This document shows, one piece after another, positions 28,245 to 37,228 of a DNA stretch of 63,438 bases. Position numbers and translations under genes: made by a program. The stretch lies in assembly GCA_015207155.1 (NCBI GenBank), contig JADEXK010000035.1, forward strand, positions 1 to 63,438, read 5' to 3'. A model generated the notes under the pieces. That model worked only from the letters and a program-made list of their open reading frames with translations, ran no database searches and was not told where the DNA came from. The DNA is from Nostocales cyanobacterium LEGE 11386 (GTDB lineage: Bacteria > Cyanobacteriota > Cyanobacteriia > Cyanobacteriales > Nostocaceae). The stretch's first letter is position 1; the number at the start of each line of letters is the position of its first letter.

Positions 28245-29597
28245 CTATCGATGTAGCTTGCCATATATGGTTGCTAACTCCGTAGCTTGCATACTCACAG
28301 TGCGAACAGGTTTTATGCCTTGGCGTAGTTGTGGAAGTAAATTTACATCTGTTGCCAACAGCTGCAAAGCTTTAGTCCAAGCCTGGATGTCATTAGCTGT
28401 AACTAACCAACCATCAATGCCGTGCCTCACTAGTTCTGCAATACCACCCAAATTTGAGCCAATTACAGGTACAGATAAAGCATGGGCTTCTAGGACAACT
28501 AAAGGGCCAGTTTCCAGCCATTGGGAAGGTACAGCTAGTATATCGTGATTGGCTAGAGCTTCAGGCAGTTCTTGTCTTGTTAGTTGTTTTTTGATGTGAA
28601 TCCGAGAATCATCACCAATCATTTTCAAGATTCTTCGGCGATATCCTTCGTCCTGCGTTATTCCATAAATAACTAACTCAATAAGAATCTCCGGTGGTAA
28701 ATTTTTAATAGCCTGTACTAATATATCGACGCCTTTATAAATATCCCAGCGTCCTAAAAAAACTACTTTTAAAGGTTCATTTGGTTGTCTGACTCGTGGA
28801 GATTGTTTTTGTGTAGGATAAGAGATTCCACATCGGCTGAGAATAAGTTTTTCTTCAGGGATGCCGTTAATAAGTAGAGCTTGATATAACCAATCACAAA
28901 CTGCTACGATGCGGTCAGCGTATTTTGCCATTTCTTGCAGACTATATTGACGAGCTGCAACATAACCAGGTATGAGGAAAGGACGAATAAATTCTCCCAG
29001 ATCACCTTTGTCTAAGGAAGCCGGAATATAGGCGCTTGTTGGTAAAGGTAAACGGCTTAAAATAGGCATAGGCATATGGCTTATAGTTTTGACTATTGCA
29101 ACAGGTAGCTTGCTAGTCAAAGTATCAGCGCACTGGGAACAACGTACTATGTCGATTTTGCCATCACAAACCTTTTGCCCATGAAACATTAAAGTAGTTC
29201 GTTGGCAAATAGGTATAGGATAATGTATTGTTACCACCGTCGCCATGCCTAATTCTTTAGCCAAGCGCAAATGAGGTAAACCACAATAAACTTCCCAATG
29301 ATGCTGATGATATATATCTGCTTGTTGGCGAGATAGCCAATTAGCAAAATATTCAAATTTACCATGAGGAATTTGTCCGTGGTTAGGTTGTGTCTTGGGT
29401 GATGGAAAGACAGGATATCGATAAACTTCTACATCACTATATTCATAAGTGTTTTCTTGATGGCAACCGTTATTAGCGGCAGCAATCTTAACTTCAATAT
29501 TGTGTGATCGCAGTTTTGGTAGTAAATCATTTAAGTTAACTTGAATACCGCCACATTTATCTGGAAAATAACGAGCAAGAGCTTGGATGGTTTTCAT
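28245..29597 (-). CDS. Family 4 glycosyltransferase
   Basis: This is a 450-residue GT-B retaining glycosyltransferase. The N-terminal half starts MKTIQALARYFPDKCGGIQVNLNDLL (acceptor site, Gly-rich loop), with YHQHHWEVYCGLPHLRLAKELG near residue 95. The C-terminal half has VVFLGRWDIYKGVDILVQAIKNL and the EX7E nucleotide-sugar motif LVVLEAHALSVPVIGSNLGGIAELV near 370. A cluster of Cys (CQRT, CDGKIDIVRCSQC at about 125-160) is reminiscent of glycosyltransferases with a Cys insert and could bind a metal. Substrate unknown. It is not part of an evident operon. Confidence 0.86.
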   Translation of the reverse strand: MKTIQALARYFPDKCGGIQVNLNDLLPKLRSHNIEVKIAAANNGCHQENTYEYSDVEVYRYPVFPSPKTQPNHGQIPHGKFEYFANWLSRQQADIYHQHHWEVYCGLPHLRLAKELGMATVVTIHYPIPICQRTTLMFHGQKVCDGKIDIVRCSQCADTLTSKLPVAIVKTISHMPMPILSRLPLPTSAYIPASLDKGDLGEFIRPFLIPGYVAARQYSLQEMAKYADRIVAVCDWLYQALLINGIPEEKLILSRCGISYPTQKQSPRVRQPNEPLKVVFLGRWDIYKGVDILVQAIKNLPPEILIELVIYGITQDEGYRRRILKMIGDDSRIHIKKQLTRQELPEALANHDILAVPSQWLETGPLVVLEAHALSVPVIGSNLGGIAELVRHGIDGWLVTANDIQAWTKALQLLATDVNLLPQLRQGIKPVRTVSMQATELATIYGKLHR

Positions 29598-29745
29598 AAT
29601 CGAGTCTCCATCATGTTCAATCAGCTCTTGCTATTTTATTCGCTGTATTATGAATTACCAAATTACTTGTGATTAATTCTGCTACGCGATCGCTGTGATA
29701 CTTATTCTTCTGAATCACTCTGCGTCTTGATGTCAAGCCCTTGAT

Positions 29746-30243
29746 TTAAGCCCCAAAACATCCACTATTAGGAAGGACGGCATTTGCTACCCATTGATAA
29801 ACAGCTTCACCAATCTTTAGAGTTCTACTTAAATTGACATTGGTTACTCTGGCATTTCCATAGCATAACTGTCTATTAGGTAAATTAAAGGACGTAATAT
29901 CCGCACCTACTTGTACAGTTCCGTGGGCATCACGGCGGATTTTGCGTTCTAAAGTTACATTAACTGTAGTTGTCATGCGGCAAGCATCAAAAGAAACGTT
30001 CTCTATATGATTAATTTGTAACTCTTTGCGCCGATTAATTCGTTCACGTTCTCCAGCTAAATGGTTGTTCAATTCTGTCAAAATCTCAGATTGAAGACCA
30101 TTACCCAATACTTCTACTACTCTACAGTTGAGTTGAGCCATTGCAGGTTTGGGGCTAACATAGAGGAAGCTTAAGGCAATCAAACTTCCGCAAATCATTT
30201 TTGAGTTCAAAGTTAAGCTCTTCATTGCAGTTACCAATTTCAT
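29746..30243 (-). CDS. Small secreted protein of unknown function
   Basis: This is a 165-residue protein I do not recognise. From ATG 30243 it begins MKLVTAMKSLTLNSKMICG and then a hydrophobic SLIALSFLYV, ending in PAMAQ, a good Sec signal peptide cut near residue 37. The mature part is short, with four Cys (NCRVVE, DACRMT, LCYGNAR, SGCFGA) that could form two disulfides, and alternating Thr/Val strands. An upstream ATG at 30288 would spoil the signal peptide. It is flanked by 150-300 bp spacers, so probably monocistronic. Confidence 0.65.
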   Translation of the reverse strand: MKLVTAMKSLTLNSKMICGSLIALSFLYVSPKPAMAQLNCRVVEVLGNGLQSEILTELNNHLAGERERINRRKELQINHIENVSFDACRMTTTVNVTLERKIRRDAHGTVQVGADITSFNLPNRQLCYGNARVTNVNLSRTLKIGEAVYQWVANAVLPNSGCFGA

Positions 30244-30541
30244 GTCTTTACACACACTTGATATGTATGACTGCAATTGTTTATGCACTATTTAGGAAGT
30301 GGACTTAAATCTACTCAATATTTGGAATCTCTCCAAACTTTTGCCAATAAAGGAATTACACCTCATATAAATTTAAAATACCCTCTTGCCTCCTAAGGGT
30401 TTTCCGGCTTACGCAATTCACAGTTTTAGGCATCATTAATGAAATCACAAAGGGAACAATATCTAGTAGTTACAAATATTCATACTTACCTACTTATTAT
30501 TTAAGGATAAGAGAGGACTCAAGCCCCCTCTACAAACCTTT

Positions 30542-33196
30542 TTACTCTAAAACCTTCACAGTGGATGGTGAGACTGTGACTTTAACTGGCATGGTTTTAC
30601 TAAAAGTTAAACCCTGGTCTTCTTTATCAATGAAAATCGTGTCTCCAGAGATAAAAGTATTTTCCAATAATTTAGTGGCAAGGGGGTTTTCTACTTCTCG
30701 CTGAATTGCCCGCTTCAGAGGTCTGGCGCCGTAAACTGGGTCATAGCCAGCTTCTACTAAATAATCACAGGCGGCTGCGGATATTTCAAAAGAGATTTTT
30801 TGCTCTCGCAGCAGGTTTTCTACCCGTTTTAGTTGAATGCGAATGATATGGCGCATTTCTGAACGGCTGAGGGCATGGAAGAGAATGATATCATCTACCC
30901 GGTTGAGAAATTCGGGGCGGAAGTGCGATCGCAGGGCATCTGTTACTCTTGTCCGCATCATTTCATACTTGGTGTCATCTCCAGAAACATCTAAAATATA
31001 TTCGCTGCCGATGTTACTAGTCATGACTATGACGGTGTTGCGAAAGTCTACTGTTCTGCCTTGGGAATCAGTAATTCTGCCATCATCCAAGACTTGTAAT
31101 AAAATATTAAACACATCAGGGTGTGCTTTTTCCACTTCATCCAGTAGCACCACCGAATAGGGGTGACGGCGCACAGCTTCGGAAAGTTGACCACCTTCTT
31201 CATAACCAACATATCCTGGAGGCGCTCCCACTAGCCGGGAAACCGAGTGTTTTTCCATATACTCGGACATATCCAGGCGAATGAGGGCATCATCAGAATC
31301 AAAGAGAAACTGGGCTAAAGCACGAGCAAGTTCGGTTTTACCGACGCCAGTAGGCCCCATGAACAAAAATGAACCAATGGGACGGCCGGGATCTTTCATC
31401 CCCGCACGGGCGCGACGAATGGCTGCTGATACGGCTGCTACTGCTTCTTGTTGTCCGATGACTCTTTGATGCAGATGGTTTTCTAGTTGCAGTAATTTTT
31501 GCCGTTCTGATGCCAGCAGGCGATTAACGGGAATGCCTGTCCATTTGGCAACGATTTCAGCGATGTCAGCTTCTGTGACTTGTTCCCGGAGTAATGTAGA
31601 ACCTTGGCTTTGAATTTCTAACAGTTGCGCTTCTTTGGCTTCGCGATCGCGCTGCACTCCTTCTAATTTGCCATACTTCAATTGGGCAGCTTTGTTTAAA
31701 TCATAAGCCCGTTCCGCCTGCTCAATTTGCACCCGCAAAGCATCTTCTTCTTTCTTTAAGGTGCTGATAGCCTCTAATAGCTGTTTTTCACCTTGCCATT
31801 GCTCATTAAATTCCTGCTGTTTTACCGTCAAAGTAGCAATTTCTGCTTCAATGCGCTCAAAACGTTCCCTAGCTGGGGCAGTTTCCTTTTCTTCTCCAGC
31901 TAATGATAGCTTTTCCATTTCTAGCTGCATCAAGCGGCGGTCAATGGTTTCTAATTCTGCGGGTTTGGAGGTAATCTCCATTTTTAACTGGGCGGCGGCT
32001 TCATCTACCAAGTCTATGGCTTTATCTGGTAGGAAGCGATCGCTAATATAACGTGCTGACAAAGTTGCGGCGGCGACTAATGCCGAATCAGAAATTTTGA
32101 CGTTGTGGTGAACTTCATAGCGTTCTTTTAATCCCCGCAGAATGGAAATAGTATTTTCTACGCTGGGCTGATCGACAAAGACTTGCTGAAAACGGCGTTC
32201 CAGCGCAGCATCTTTTTCAATGTGTTTGCGGTATTCATCCAGGGTAGTAGCGCCAATACAACGCAGTTCCCCCCGCGCCAGCATAGGTTTAAGTAAATTT
32301 CCCGCATCCATCGCCCCTTGTTGATTGGAACCAGTGCCGACAACGGTATGCAGTTCATCAATAAACAAAACAATTTGACCGTTTGATTCTATAACTTCCT
32401 TGAGTACAGTTTTCAAGCGGTCTTCAAATTCACCGCGATATTTAGCCCCAGCAATCAAACTGCCGATATCTAGAGAAATTAACTGGCGATTTTTCAAAGA
32501 TTCTGGCACATCACCATTTACCATACGCTGTGCCAAAGCTTCGGCGATCGCAGTTTTACCCACGCCAGGTTCACCAATCAACACTGGGTTATTTTTACTC
32601 CTGCGTGACAATACCTGGATCACCCGGCGAATTTCGTCATCTCGGCCAATTACTGGGTCTAATTTGCCAGCTTTAGCTTGTTCTGTTAAATCCCGTCCGA
32701 ATTTTTGTAGGGCTTCATAACGAGACTCTGGATTTTGATCTGTCACTTTTTGGCTGCCACGAACACTTTTGATACTGGCTTCTAATTGAGTGCTATCCGT
32801 ATTAAAACCTTTGAGTATCCGCCGTCCAATGCGTTCATCTTCGGCAAAGGCCAAGAGTATGTGTTCCACGGAGATGTAGGCATCTTTCATCCTCACCCGG
32901 ATATCTTCGGCTCGGTCTAGCATCACGTCTAAGCTGCGACTGAGATACAGTTGGTCACTTTTACCAACTTTAGGTTGGCGTTGGGTAAACGCTTCTAGTT
33001 GTTGTTGCAAACGGATGGGATCAACCTCAGCCCTAGCAAGGATGCGGATAGCTAAACTAGTAGGTTCTTCTAAAAGAGCAATAATTAAATGTTCAACATC
33101 TAGTTGCTGTTGTTGATATGCACGGACTATATCCTGAGATTTAACAATCGCTTCCCAGGCTTTATCAGTAAATTTATTGGGATCTGTAGGCTGCAT
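30542..33196 (-). CDS. clpB: Disaggregase ClpB
   Basis: ClpB is the hexameric AAA+ chaperone that rescues aggregated protein with DnaK. The N domain (1-150: KFTDKAWEAIVKSQDIVR, LDVEHLIIALL), AAA1 (GEPGVGKTAIAEALAQ near 207), a coiled-coil M domain (about 400-520) and AAA2 (GPTGVGKTELARALA near 612, with GYVGYEEGGQLSEAVRR and SNIGSEYIL) are all present. I use ATG 33196 (MQPTDPNKF, 884 residues). The longer frame to 33268 adds 24 residues coded by repeat-like GGATTTTAGATTTGGG DNA. It is heat-shock regulated in other cyanobacteria; no CIRCE was found here. Confidence 0.96.
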   Translation of the reverse strand: MQPTDPNKFTDKAWEAIVKSQDIVRAYQQQQLDVEHLIIALLEEPTSLAIRILARAEVDPIRLQQQLEAFTQRQPKVGKSDQLYLSRSLDVMLDRAEDIRVRMKDAYISVEHILLAFAEDERIGRRILKGFNTDSTQLEASIKSVRGSQKVTDQNPESRYEALQKFGRDLTEQAKAGKLDPVIGRDDEIRRVIQVLSRRSKNNPVLIGEPGVGKTAIAEALAQRMVNGDVPESLKNRQLISLDIGSLIAGAKYRGEFEDRLKTVLKEVIESNGQIVLFIDELHTVVGTGSNQQGAMDAGNLLKPMLARGELRCIGATTLDEYRKHIEKDAALERRFQQVFVDQPSVENTISILRGLKERYEVHHNVKISDSALVAAATLSARYISDRFLPDKAIDLVDEAAAQLKMEITSKPAELETIDRRLMQLEMEKLSLAGEEKETAPARERFERIEAEIATLTVKQQEFNEQWQGEKQLLEAISTLKKEEDALRVQIEQAERAYDLNKAAQLKYGKLEGVQRDREAKEAQLLEIQSQGSTLLREQVTEADIAEIVAKWTGIPVNRLLASERQKLLQLENHLHQRVIGQQEAVAAVSAAIRRARAGMKDPGRPIGSFLFMGPTGVGKTELARALAQFLFDSDDALIRLDMSEYMEKHSVSRLVGAPPGYVGYEEGGQLSEAVRRHPYSVVLLDEVEKAHPDVFNILLQVLDDGRITDSQGRTVDFRNTVIVMTSNIGSEYILDVSGDDTKYEMMRTRVTDALRSHFRPEFLNRVDDIILFHALSRSEMRHIIRIQLKRVENLLREQKISFEISAAACDYLVEAGYDPVYGARPLKRAIQREVENPLATKLLENTFISGDTIFIDKEDQGLTFSKTMPVKVTVSPSTVKVLE

Positions 33197-33646
33197 CTTT
33201 AAGGATTTTAGATTTGGGATTTTGAGTAAAGTTGCCGAAAGGGTTTTCCTTGGTGGCAACCTTTTCAATATGGCTGTTGGATTTTAGGTGAGGAATTGGG
33301 GGTTGGCAAAGGATGTAGAAGTATCAGACACTCTCGCGGCGTCCCCTGTCAGTAGCCCAGGATGATAGTAGTTTTCCTTCATCCTGCATAATTTTCCCCG
33401 TAACCACTCCCCAAATAGTTATCCAAACATTAACAGTATTTATCCGTGTGTATCTACGGTTATAGTTGAGGACTAGTAATTAGGTAAAAGTTTGACTCCT
33501 TACCTATTCCCAATTTAAAACGAAAATAGTGTTCTGAGGGTACTTTGCCCGATTGTGTTCAGGGAATTAATCCTTAGCATCCTACCCCCGTTAAATGCCC
33601 AGACCAGATAACGGGGGCTTTTGCCTGGCAAAGGTTCTTTTAATCC
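33197..33646. other. Gene-free region between clpB and gloA
   Basis: The part next to clpB (33197-33320) is repeat-like (GGATTTTAG units). The centre is unremarkable and probably holds the clpB promoter. A terminator-like hairpin lies at 33585-33622. No gene was recognised. Confidence 0.5.
33585..33622. terminator. Strong hairpin after gloA
   Basis: Perfect 9-bp stem CCCCCGTTA (33585-33593) with TAACGGGGG (33609-33617), loop 15. It begins 25 bases beyond the gloA stop. The T-run (CTTTT) is on the plus strand, so its use for the minus-strand gloA transcript is inferred from position. Confidence 0.6.
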
Positions 33647-34078
33647 TTACCCTTTAACTGTTTCTCGTTCCTGACTTTCCCTAGGACTTGAAGAGTCAGC
33701 TATTTGAATTAGTTCCACCTTATATCCATCTGGATCTTCTACAAAAGCAATTACCGTCGAACCGTGTTTCATGGGCCCTGGTTCCCGTGTCACTTTACCG
33801 CCTCGACTTTTGATTTCCTCACAAGTGGCATAAATATCATTAACACCAAGGGCAATATGACCGTAAGCATTACCCAACTCGTATTTTTCTACCCCCCAGT
33901 TATAGGTTAGTTCTATCACGGTGTTGTCGCTTTCATCGCCGTAGCCTATGAAAGCCAAGGTAAATTCTCCGCCTGGATAGTCTTTTCTACGTAATAATTT
34001 CATTCCCAGGACATCACAGTAGAATTTCAAAGACTTTTCAAGGTTACCTACCCGCAGCATTGTGTGTAGTAAGCGCAT
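33647..34078 (-). CDS. gloA: Lactoylglutathione lyase (glyoxalase I)
   Basis: This 143-residue enzyme turns the methylglyoxal-glutathione hemithioacetal into lactoylglutathione. The start MRLLHTMLRVGNLEKSLKFYCDVLGMKLLRR, VIELTYNWGVEKYELGNAYGHIAL and DPDGYKVELIQ are diagnostic. Metal ligands are visible as His5, Glu in VIELT, His in YGHIA and Glu in KVELI. The C-terminus has a short charged tail beyond the usual end. Start is ATG 34078. Confidence 0.96.
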   Translation of the reverse strand: MRLLHTMLRVGNLEKSLKFYCDVLGMKLLRRKDYPGGEFTLAFIGYGDESDNTVIELTYNWGVEKYELGNAYGHIALGVNDIYATCEEIKSRGGKVTREPGPMKHGSTVIAFVEDPDGYKVELIQIADSSSPRESQERETVKG

Positions 34079-34389
34079 AATTAACTCGTGATTAGTGCTT
34101 TACCAATTCTAAATGGGCACTGGCGGACAAGGAAGATACAAAAATTAGGAACTGGGAACTGGAGATTGGACAATAGATTTTAGGAACTAGGAAAATTTTT
34201 CTCAATTGCTTGTATCTTTGAATACCTAATTTGGGGGGAGTCAGTTGACCTAACATTGGAAATCTTGTTTAATCTCAGCCTACAGAGTCACTTAAACGCC
34301 TATGCTAGCGATTAGGGTAAGCGGACTGGAATGTATGCCATCAACGTTAAGAATGCACTCTTGCAAAGGATACAAAGGACAAAAAACAG
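34079..34389. other. Gene-free divergent spacer gloA-eno
   Basis: The spacer should contain the gloA and eno promoters. Near 34150-34200 there are degenerate TTAGGAACTGGGAACTGGAGATT units, a low-complexity repeat. The eno leader has AAAGGA and AAAGGAC about 20 and 10 bases before the start codon. No RNA gene was recognised. Confidence 0.5.
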
Positions 34390-35679
34390 ATGAGTAACAC
34401 TCTAGATACTGCCATTGAAGCAATTGTTGCCCGCGAAATTCTTGACTCACGGGGTAGACCAACAATAGAAGCAGAAGTGCATTTAGCAAACGGTGTTGTG
34501 GGGCTGGCACAAGTTCCCAGTGGTGCCTCTACTGGCACTTTTGAGGCGCATGAACTACGGGATAACGATAAAAGCCGTTATGGGGGTAAAGGGGTACTCA
34601 AAGCGGTGCAAAACGTCAATGAGTCACTTGCCCCGAAGTTATTCAACTTGGATGTCCTCAACCAAGAACTGTTAGACCGGACGATGATTGCCCTGGATGG
34701 TTCTGCTAATAAATCCAACTTGGGCGCGAATGCAATTTTGGCAGTTTCTTTAGCAGCAGCCAAAGCAGGTGCTGAATCTTTGGCAATTCCCCTGTATCGC
34801 TATTTGGGGGGCCCTTTAGCGAATTTATTACCCGTGCCGTTGATGAATGTGATTAACGGTGGCGCCCACGCAGCCAACAACGTGGATTTTCAAGAGTTTA
34901 TGATTGTCCCTATTGGGGCATCTTCTTTCCGGGAAGCATTGCGCTGGGGGGCAGAAGTATTTGCTACTTTGAGCAAGGTGTTGGATGAAAAGGGTTTATT
35001 GACTGGTGTCGGCGATGAAGGCGGTTTTGCGCCTAATTTGGAGTCTAATCAGGTAGCTTTGGAATTGCTAGTAGCGGCAATTAAGCAAGCTGGTTATAAA
35101 CCAGGGGAACAAGTAGCTTTGGCGCTAGATGTAGCGGCGAGTGAGTTTTACAAAAATGGGCAGTATGTCTATGACAGTAAACCCCATGCCCCCACAGAGT
35201 TTATTGATTACCTGGCTCAACTAGTTGAGCAATATCCAATTGTGTCAATCGAAGATGGCTTACACGAAGAAGATTGGCACAGTTGGCAATTACTCACCCA
35301 AAAGTTGGGTTCACGAGTGCAGTTAGTAGGAGATGATTTATTTGTCACTAATGCTACCCGCTTACAAAAAGGCATCCAGGAAAAAGCTGGCAACTCCATT
35401 TTGATTAAACTCAACCAAATTGGTTCACTTACCGAAACTTTAGAAACCATTGACTTGGCAACCCGCAACGGTTTCCGGTCAGTGATTAGCCATCGTTCTG
35501 GAGAAACTGAAGATACAACGATCGCTGATTTAGCAGTAGCTACTCGTGCTGGTCAAATCAAGACAGGTTCCCTTTGTCGCAGCGAACGGGTAGCAAAATA
35601 TAATCGCTTGCTACGCATTGAGGATGAACTAGGCGATCGCGCCGTTTATGCCGGGACTGTGGGTTTAGGGCCAAAGTAG
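34390..35679 (+). CDS. eno: Enolase
   Basis: Enolase converts 2-phosphoglycerate to phosphoenolpyruvate. The 429-residue protein is full length. Diagnostic stretches are AREILDSRGRPTIEAEV at the start, VPSGASTGTFEAHELRD, GDEGGFAPNL (proton donor Glu region), YPIVSIEDGLHEEDW (Mg ligands), LIKLNQIGSLTET (catalytic Lys) and the signature SHRSGETEDTTIADLAV near residue 365. Start is ATG 34390. It is convergent with argC, with tandem repeats between. Confidence 0.98.
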   Translation: MSNTLDTAIEAIVAREILDSRGRPTIEAEVHLANGVVGLAQVPSGASTGTFEAHELRDNDKSRYGGKGVLKAVQNVNESLAPKLFNLDVLNQELLDRTMIALDGSANKSNLGANAILAVSLAAAKAGAESLAIPLYRYLGGPLANLLPVPLMNVINGGAHAANNVDFQEFMIVPIGASSFREALRWGAEVFATLSKVLDEKGLLTGVGDEGGFAPNLESNQVALELLVAAIKQAGYKPGEQVALALDVAASEFYKNGQYVYDSKPHAPTEFIDYLAQLVEQYPIVSIEDGLHEEDWHSWQLLTQKLGSRVQLVGDDLFVTNATRLQKGIQEKAGNSILIKLNQIGSLTETLETIDLATRNGFRSVISHRSGETEDTTIADLAVATRAGQIKTGSLCRSERVAKYNRLLRIEDELGDRAVYAGTVGLGPK

Positions 35680-35764
35680 GGAGTAGGGAGTAGGGACAAG
35701 GGGACAAGGGGACAAGAACAAAAATACTCCCTCACTCCCTCACTCCCTCACTCCCCATTCCCCC
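35680..35764. repeat. Tandem heptamer/octamer repeats between eno and argC
   Basis: Units GGGAGTA (about 2.5 copies) and GGGACAAG (about 3 copies) on the left face CTCCCTCA units (about 3.5 copies) on the right, so purine- and pyrimidine-rich arms can pair imperfectly. It lies between convergent genes and may work as a bidirectional terminator. Confidence 0.75.
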
Positions 35765-35766
35765 CA

Positions 35767-36825
35767 TTACGGATAAAATCCTAATTTGGGCAACCCTAAG
35801 GTTTCATCCCAGCCCATCATCAGGTTTAGACATTGTATTGCTTGACCCGCCTGTCCTTTGATGAGGTTGTCAATTGCTGACATCACAATCACACGGCCAG
35901 TGCGCGGGTCAACTTCTAAGCCAATGAAACAAAGATTGCTGCCACTAGCCCACTTGGTTTGGGGATAAACGCCACTCTCACACACTTTCACCCAAGGGGC
36001 ATTACGGTAAAAGGCTGTGTAAATTGTAATTAAGTCATCTCGCACTAGTCCGGGATCACGGAGTGTGGCATATACAGTTGCCAAAATTCCGCGCACCATA
36101 GGAATGAGATGCGGGGTAAATTGGACTGTGACTTCGTGACCAGCTAAATCACTACAAATCTGCTCAATTTCTGGAGTATGGCGGTGACGGGCAACACCGT
36201 AGGCTCCTAATGAGTTATCTGCTTCAGCAAGTAACAAATTGATTTTGCCTTGCCGTCCACCGCCAGATGTACCAGACTTAGCATCGATAATGGCGGTTTC
36301 TGGGACAATTAAGCCTTGCTTCAAAAGTGGTGAAAGTGCTAAGAGACTGGCAGTGGGGTAGCAACCAGGACAGCCCACCAACTGGGATTCGGCAATGCGA
36401 TCGCGATAAAGTTCCGGTAATCCATAAACTGCTGTGGCGGCCGTTGCGCGATCGCTTCTTTCTGTGCCATACCAATTGGTGTAAGTTGCCAAATCACTGA
36501 ATCGATAGTCTGCACTCAGATCTAGTACTTTGCATCCTTTCTCTAACAATTTCGGTGCAATTTGGCAAGCCAGACCATTTGGTAGAGAGAGAAACACTAC
36601 TTCACATCGGTGAGCAATAATTTCTGGCTCTACTGCCTCGATTGGCAAGTTAACCATATGAGCCAAATGCGGGTAAAGGTCTGCAAACGATTTTCCCGCG
36701 CTGCTATCACCGCCTAAATAAACTAGTTCGACTTCTGGATGTTCCATCAGTAATCTTACTAGTTGCACTCCGCCATAGCCTGACGCGCCAATAATCCCAA
36801 CGGGTACGCGTCTAAAATTACCCAT
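35767..36825 (-). CDS. argC: N-acetyl-gamma-glutamyl-phosphate reductase
   Basis: ArgC makes N-acetylglutamate semialdehyde with NADPH in arginine synthesis. The 352-residue protein starts with the Rossmann VGIIGASGYGGVQLVRLL motif. The catalytic Cys lies in VGCPGCYPTASLLAL near residue 153. GTSGGGRQGKINLLLAEADNSLGAYGVARHRHTPE is the family's long conserved block, and His in RHRHTPE is the second active residue. Start is ATG 36825. It is convergent with eno; no ARG box was recognised. Confidence 0.97.
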   Translation of the reverse strand: MGNFRRVPVGIIGASGYGGVQLVRLLMEHPEVELVYLGGDSSAGKSFADLYPHLAHMVNLPIEAVEPEIIAHRCEVVFLSLPNGLACQIAPKLLEKGCKVLDLSADYRFSDLATYTNWYGTERSDRATAATAVYGLPELYRDRIAESQLVGCPGCYPTASLLALSPLLKQGLIVPETAIIDAKSGTSGGGRQGKINLLLAEADNSLGAYGVARHRHTPEIEQICSDLAGHEVTVQFTPHLIPMVRGILATVYATLRDPGLVRDDLITIYTAFYRNAPWVKVCESGVYPQTKWASGSNLCFIGLEVDPRTGRVIVMSAIDNLIKGQAGQAIQCLNLMMGWDETLGLPKLGFYP

Positions 36826-37228
36826 GATTTATGAAATCCTTATCCGCTTTGGTTAATTTGGTTGTCAGTTGTCAACTATCAGCTACCAGACGCAAGGTGT
36901 ACAAGATACCACTAACCCCAACCACAGTGTCTTTGGTATGCTCTCATCAAATCATCTCCAGTATCTCAATACAGGTGACTTCTCTAACGAGAAACTTTGA
37001 TAGTTTAAATGTTGTTGCACTTTAGTACTAAACCATAATTTTAGCGGTAGAAATTTTGCCATGTTATCAAATCATTGCTAGTCTACTTCTCTGCCGCATA
37101 AACGAGCTACAATCTAAAAGAAGAAATTGTTAAAAAAATTTACTTTTGGTAGCTAGAAATCCTCTGTGTCAAACCCTAAGCCTATAAGGCAGTCTCATGC
37201 TACTCCCCTCAACGGGAAGGACACCCGC
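36826..37228. other. Gene-free divergent spacer argC-ribBA
   Basis: The spacer should hold both promoters. A TACAAT box lies near 37110, about 120 bases before the chosen ribBA start. I found nothing resembling an FMN riboswitch. The 64-codon frame at 36831 has no recognisable protein character. Confidence 0.5.

Noticed and set aside
33197..33268. N-terminal extension of ClpB
   Set aside because: The DNA is repeat-like (GGATTTTAGATTTGGG) and ClpB proteins begin with MQPTDPNKF-type sequence; the ATG at 33196 is preferred.
36826..37228. FMN riboswitch before ribBA
   Set aside because: The conserved RFN blocks are absent.
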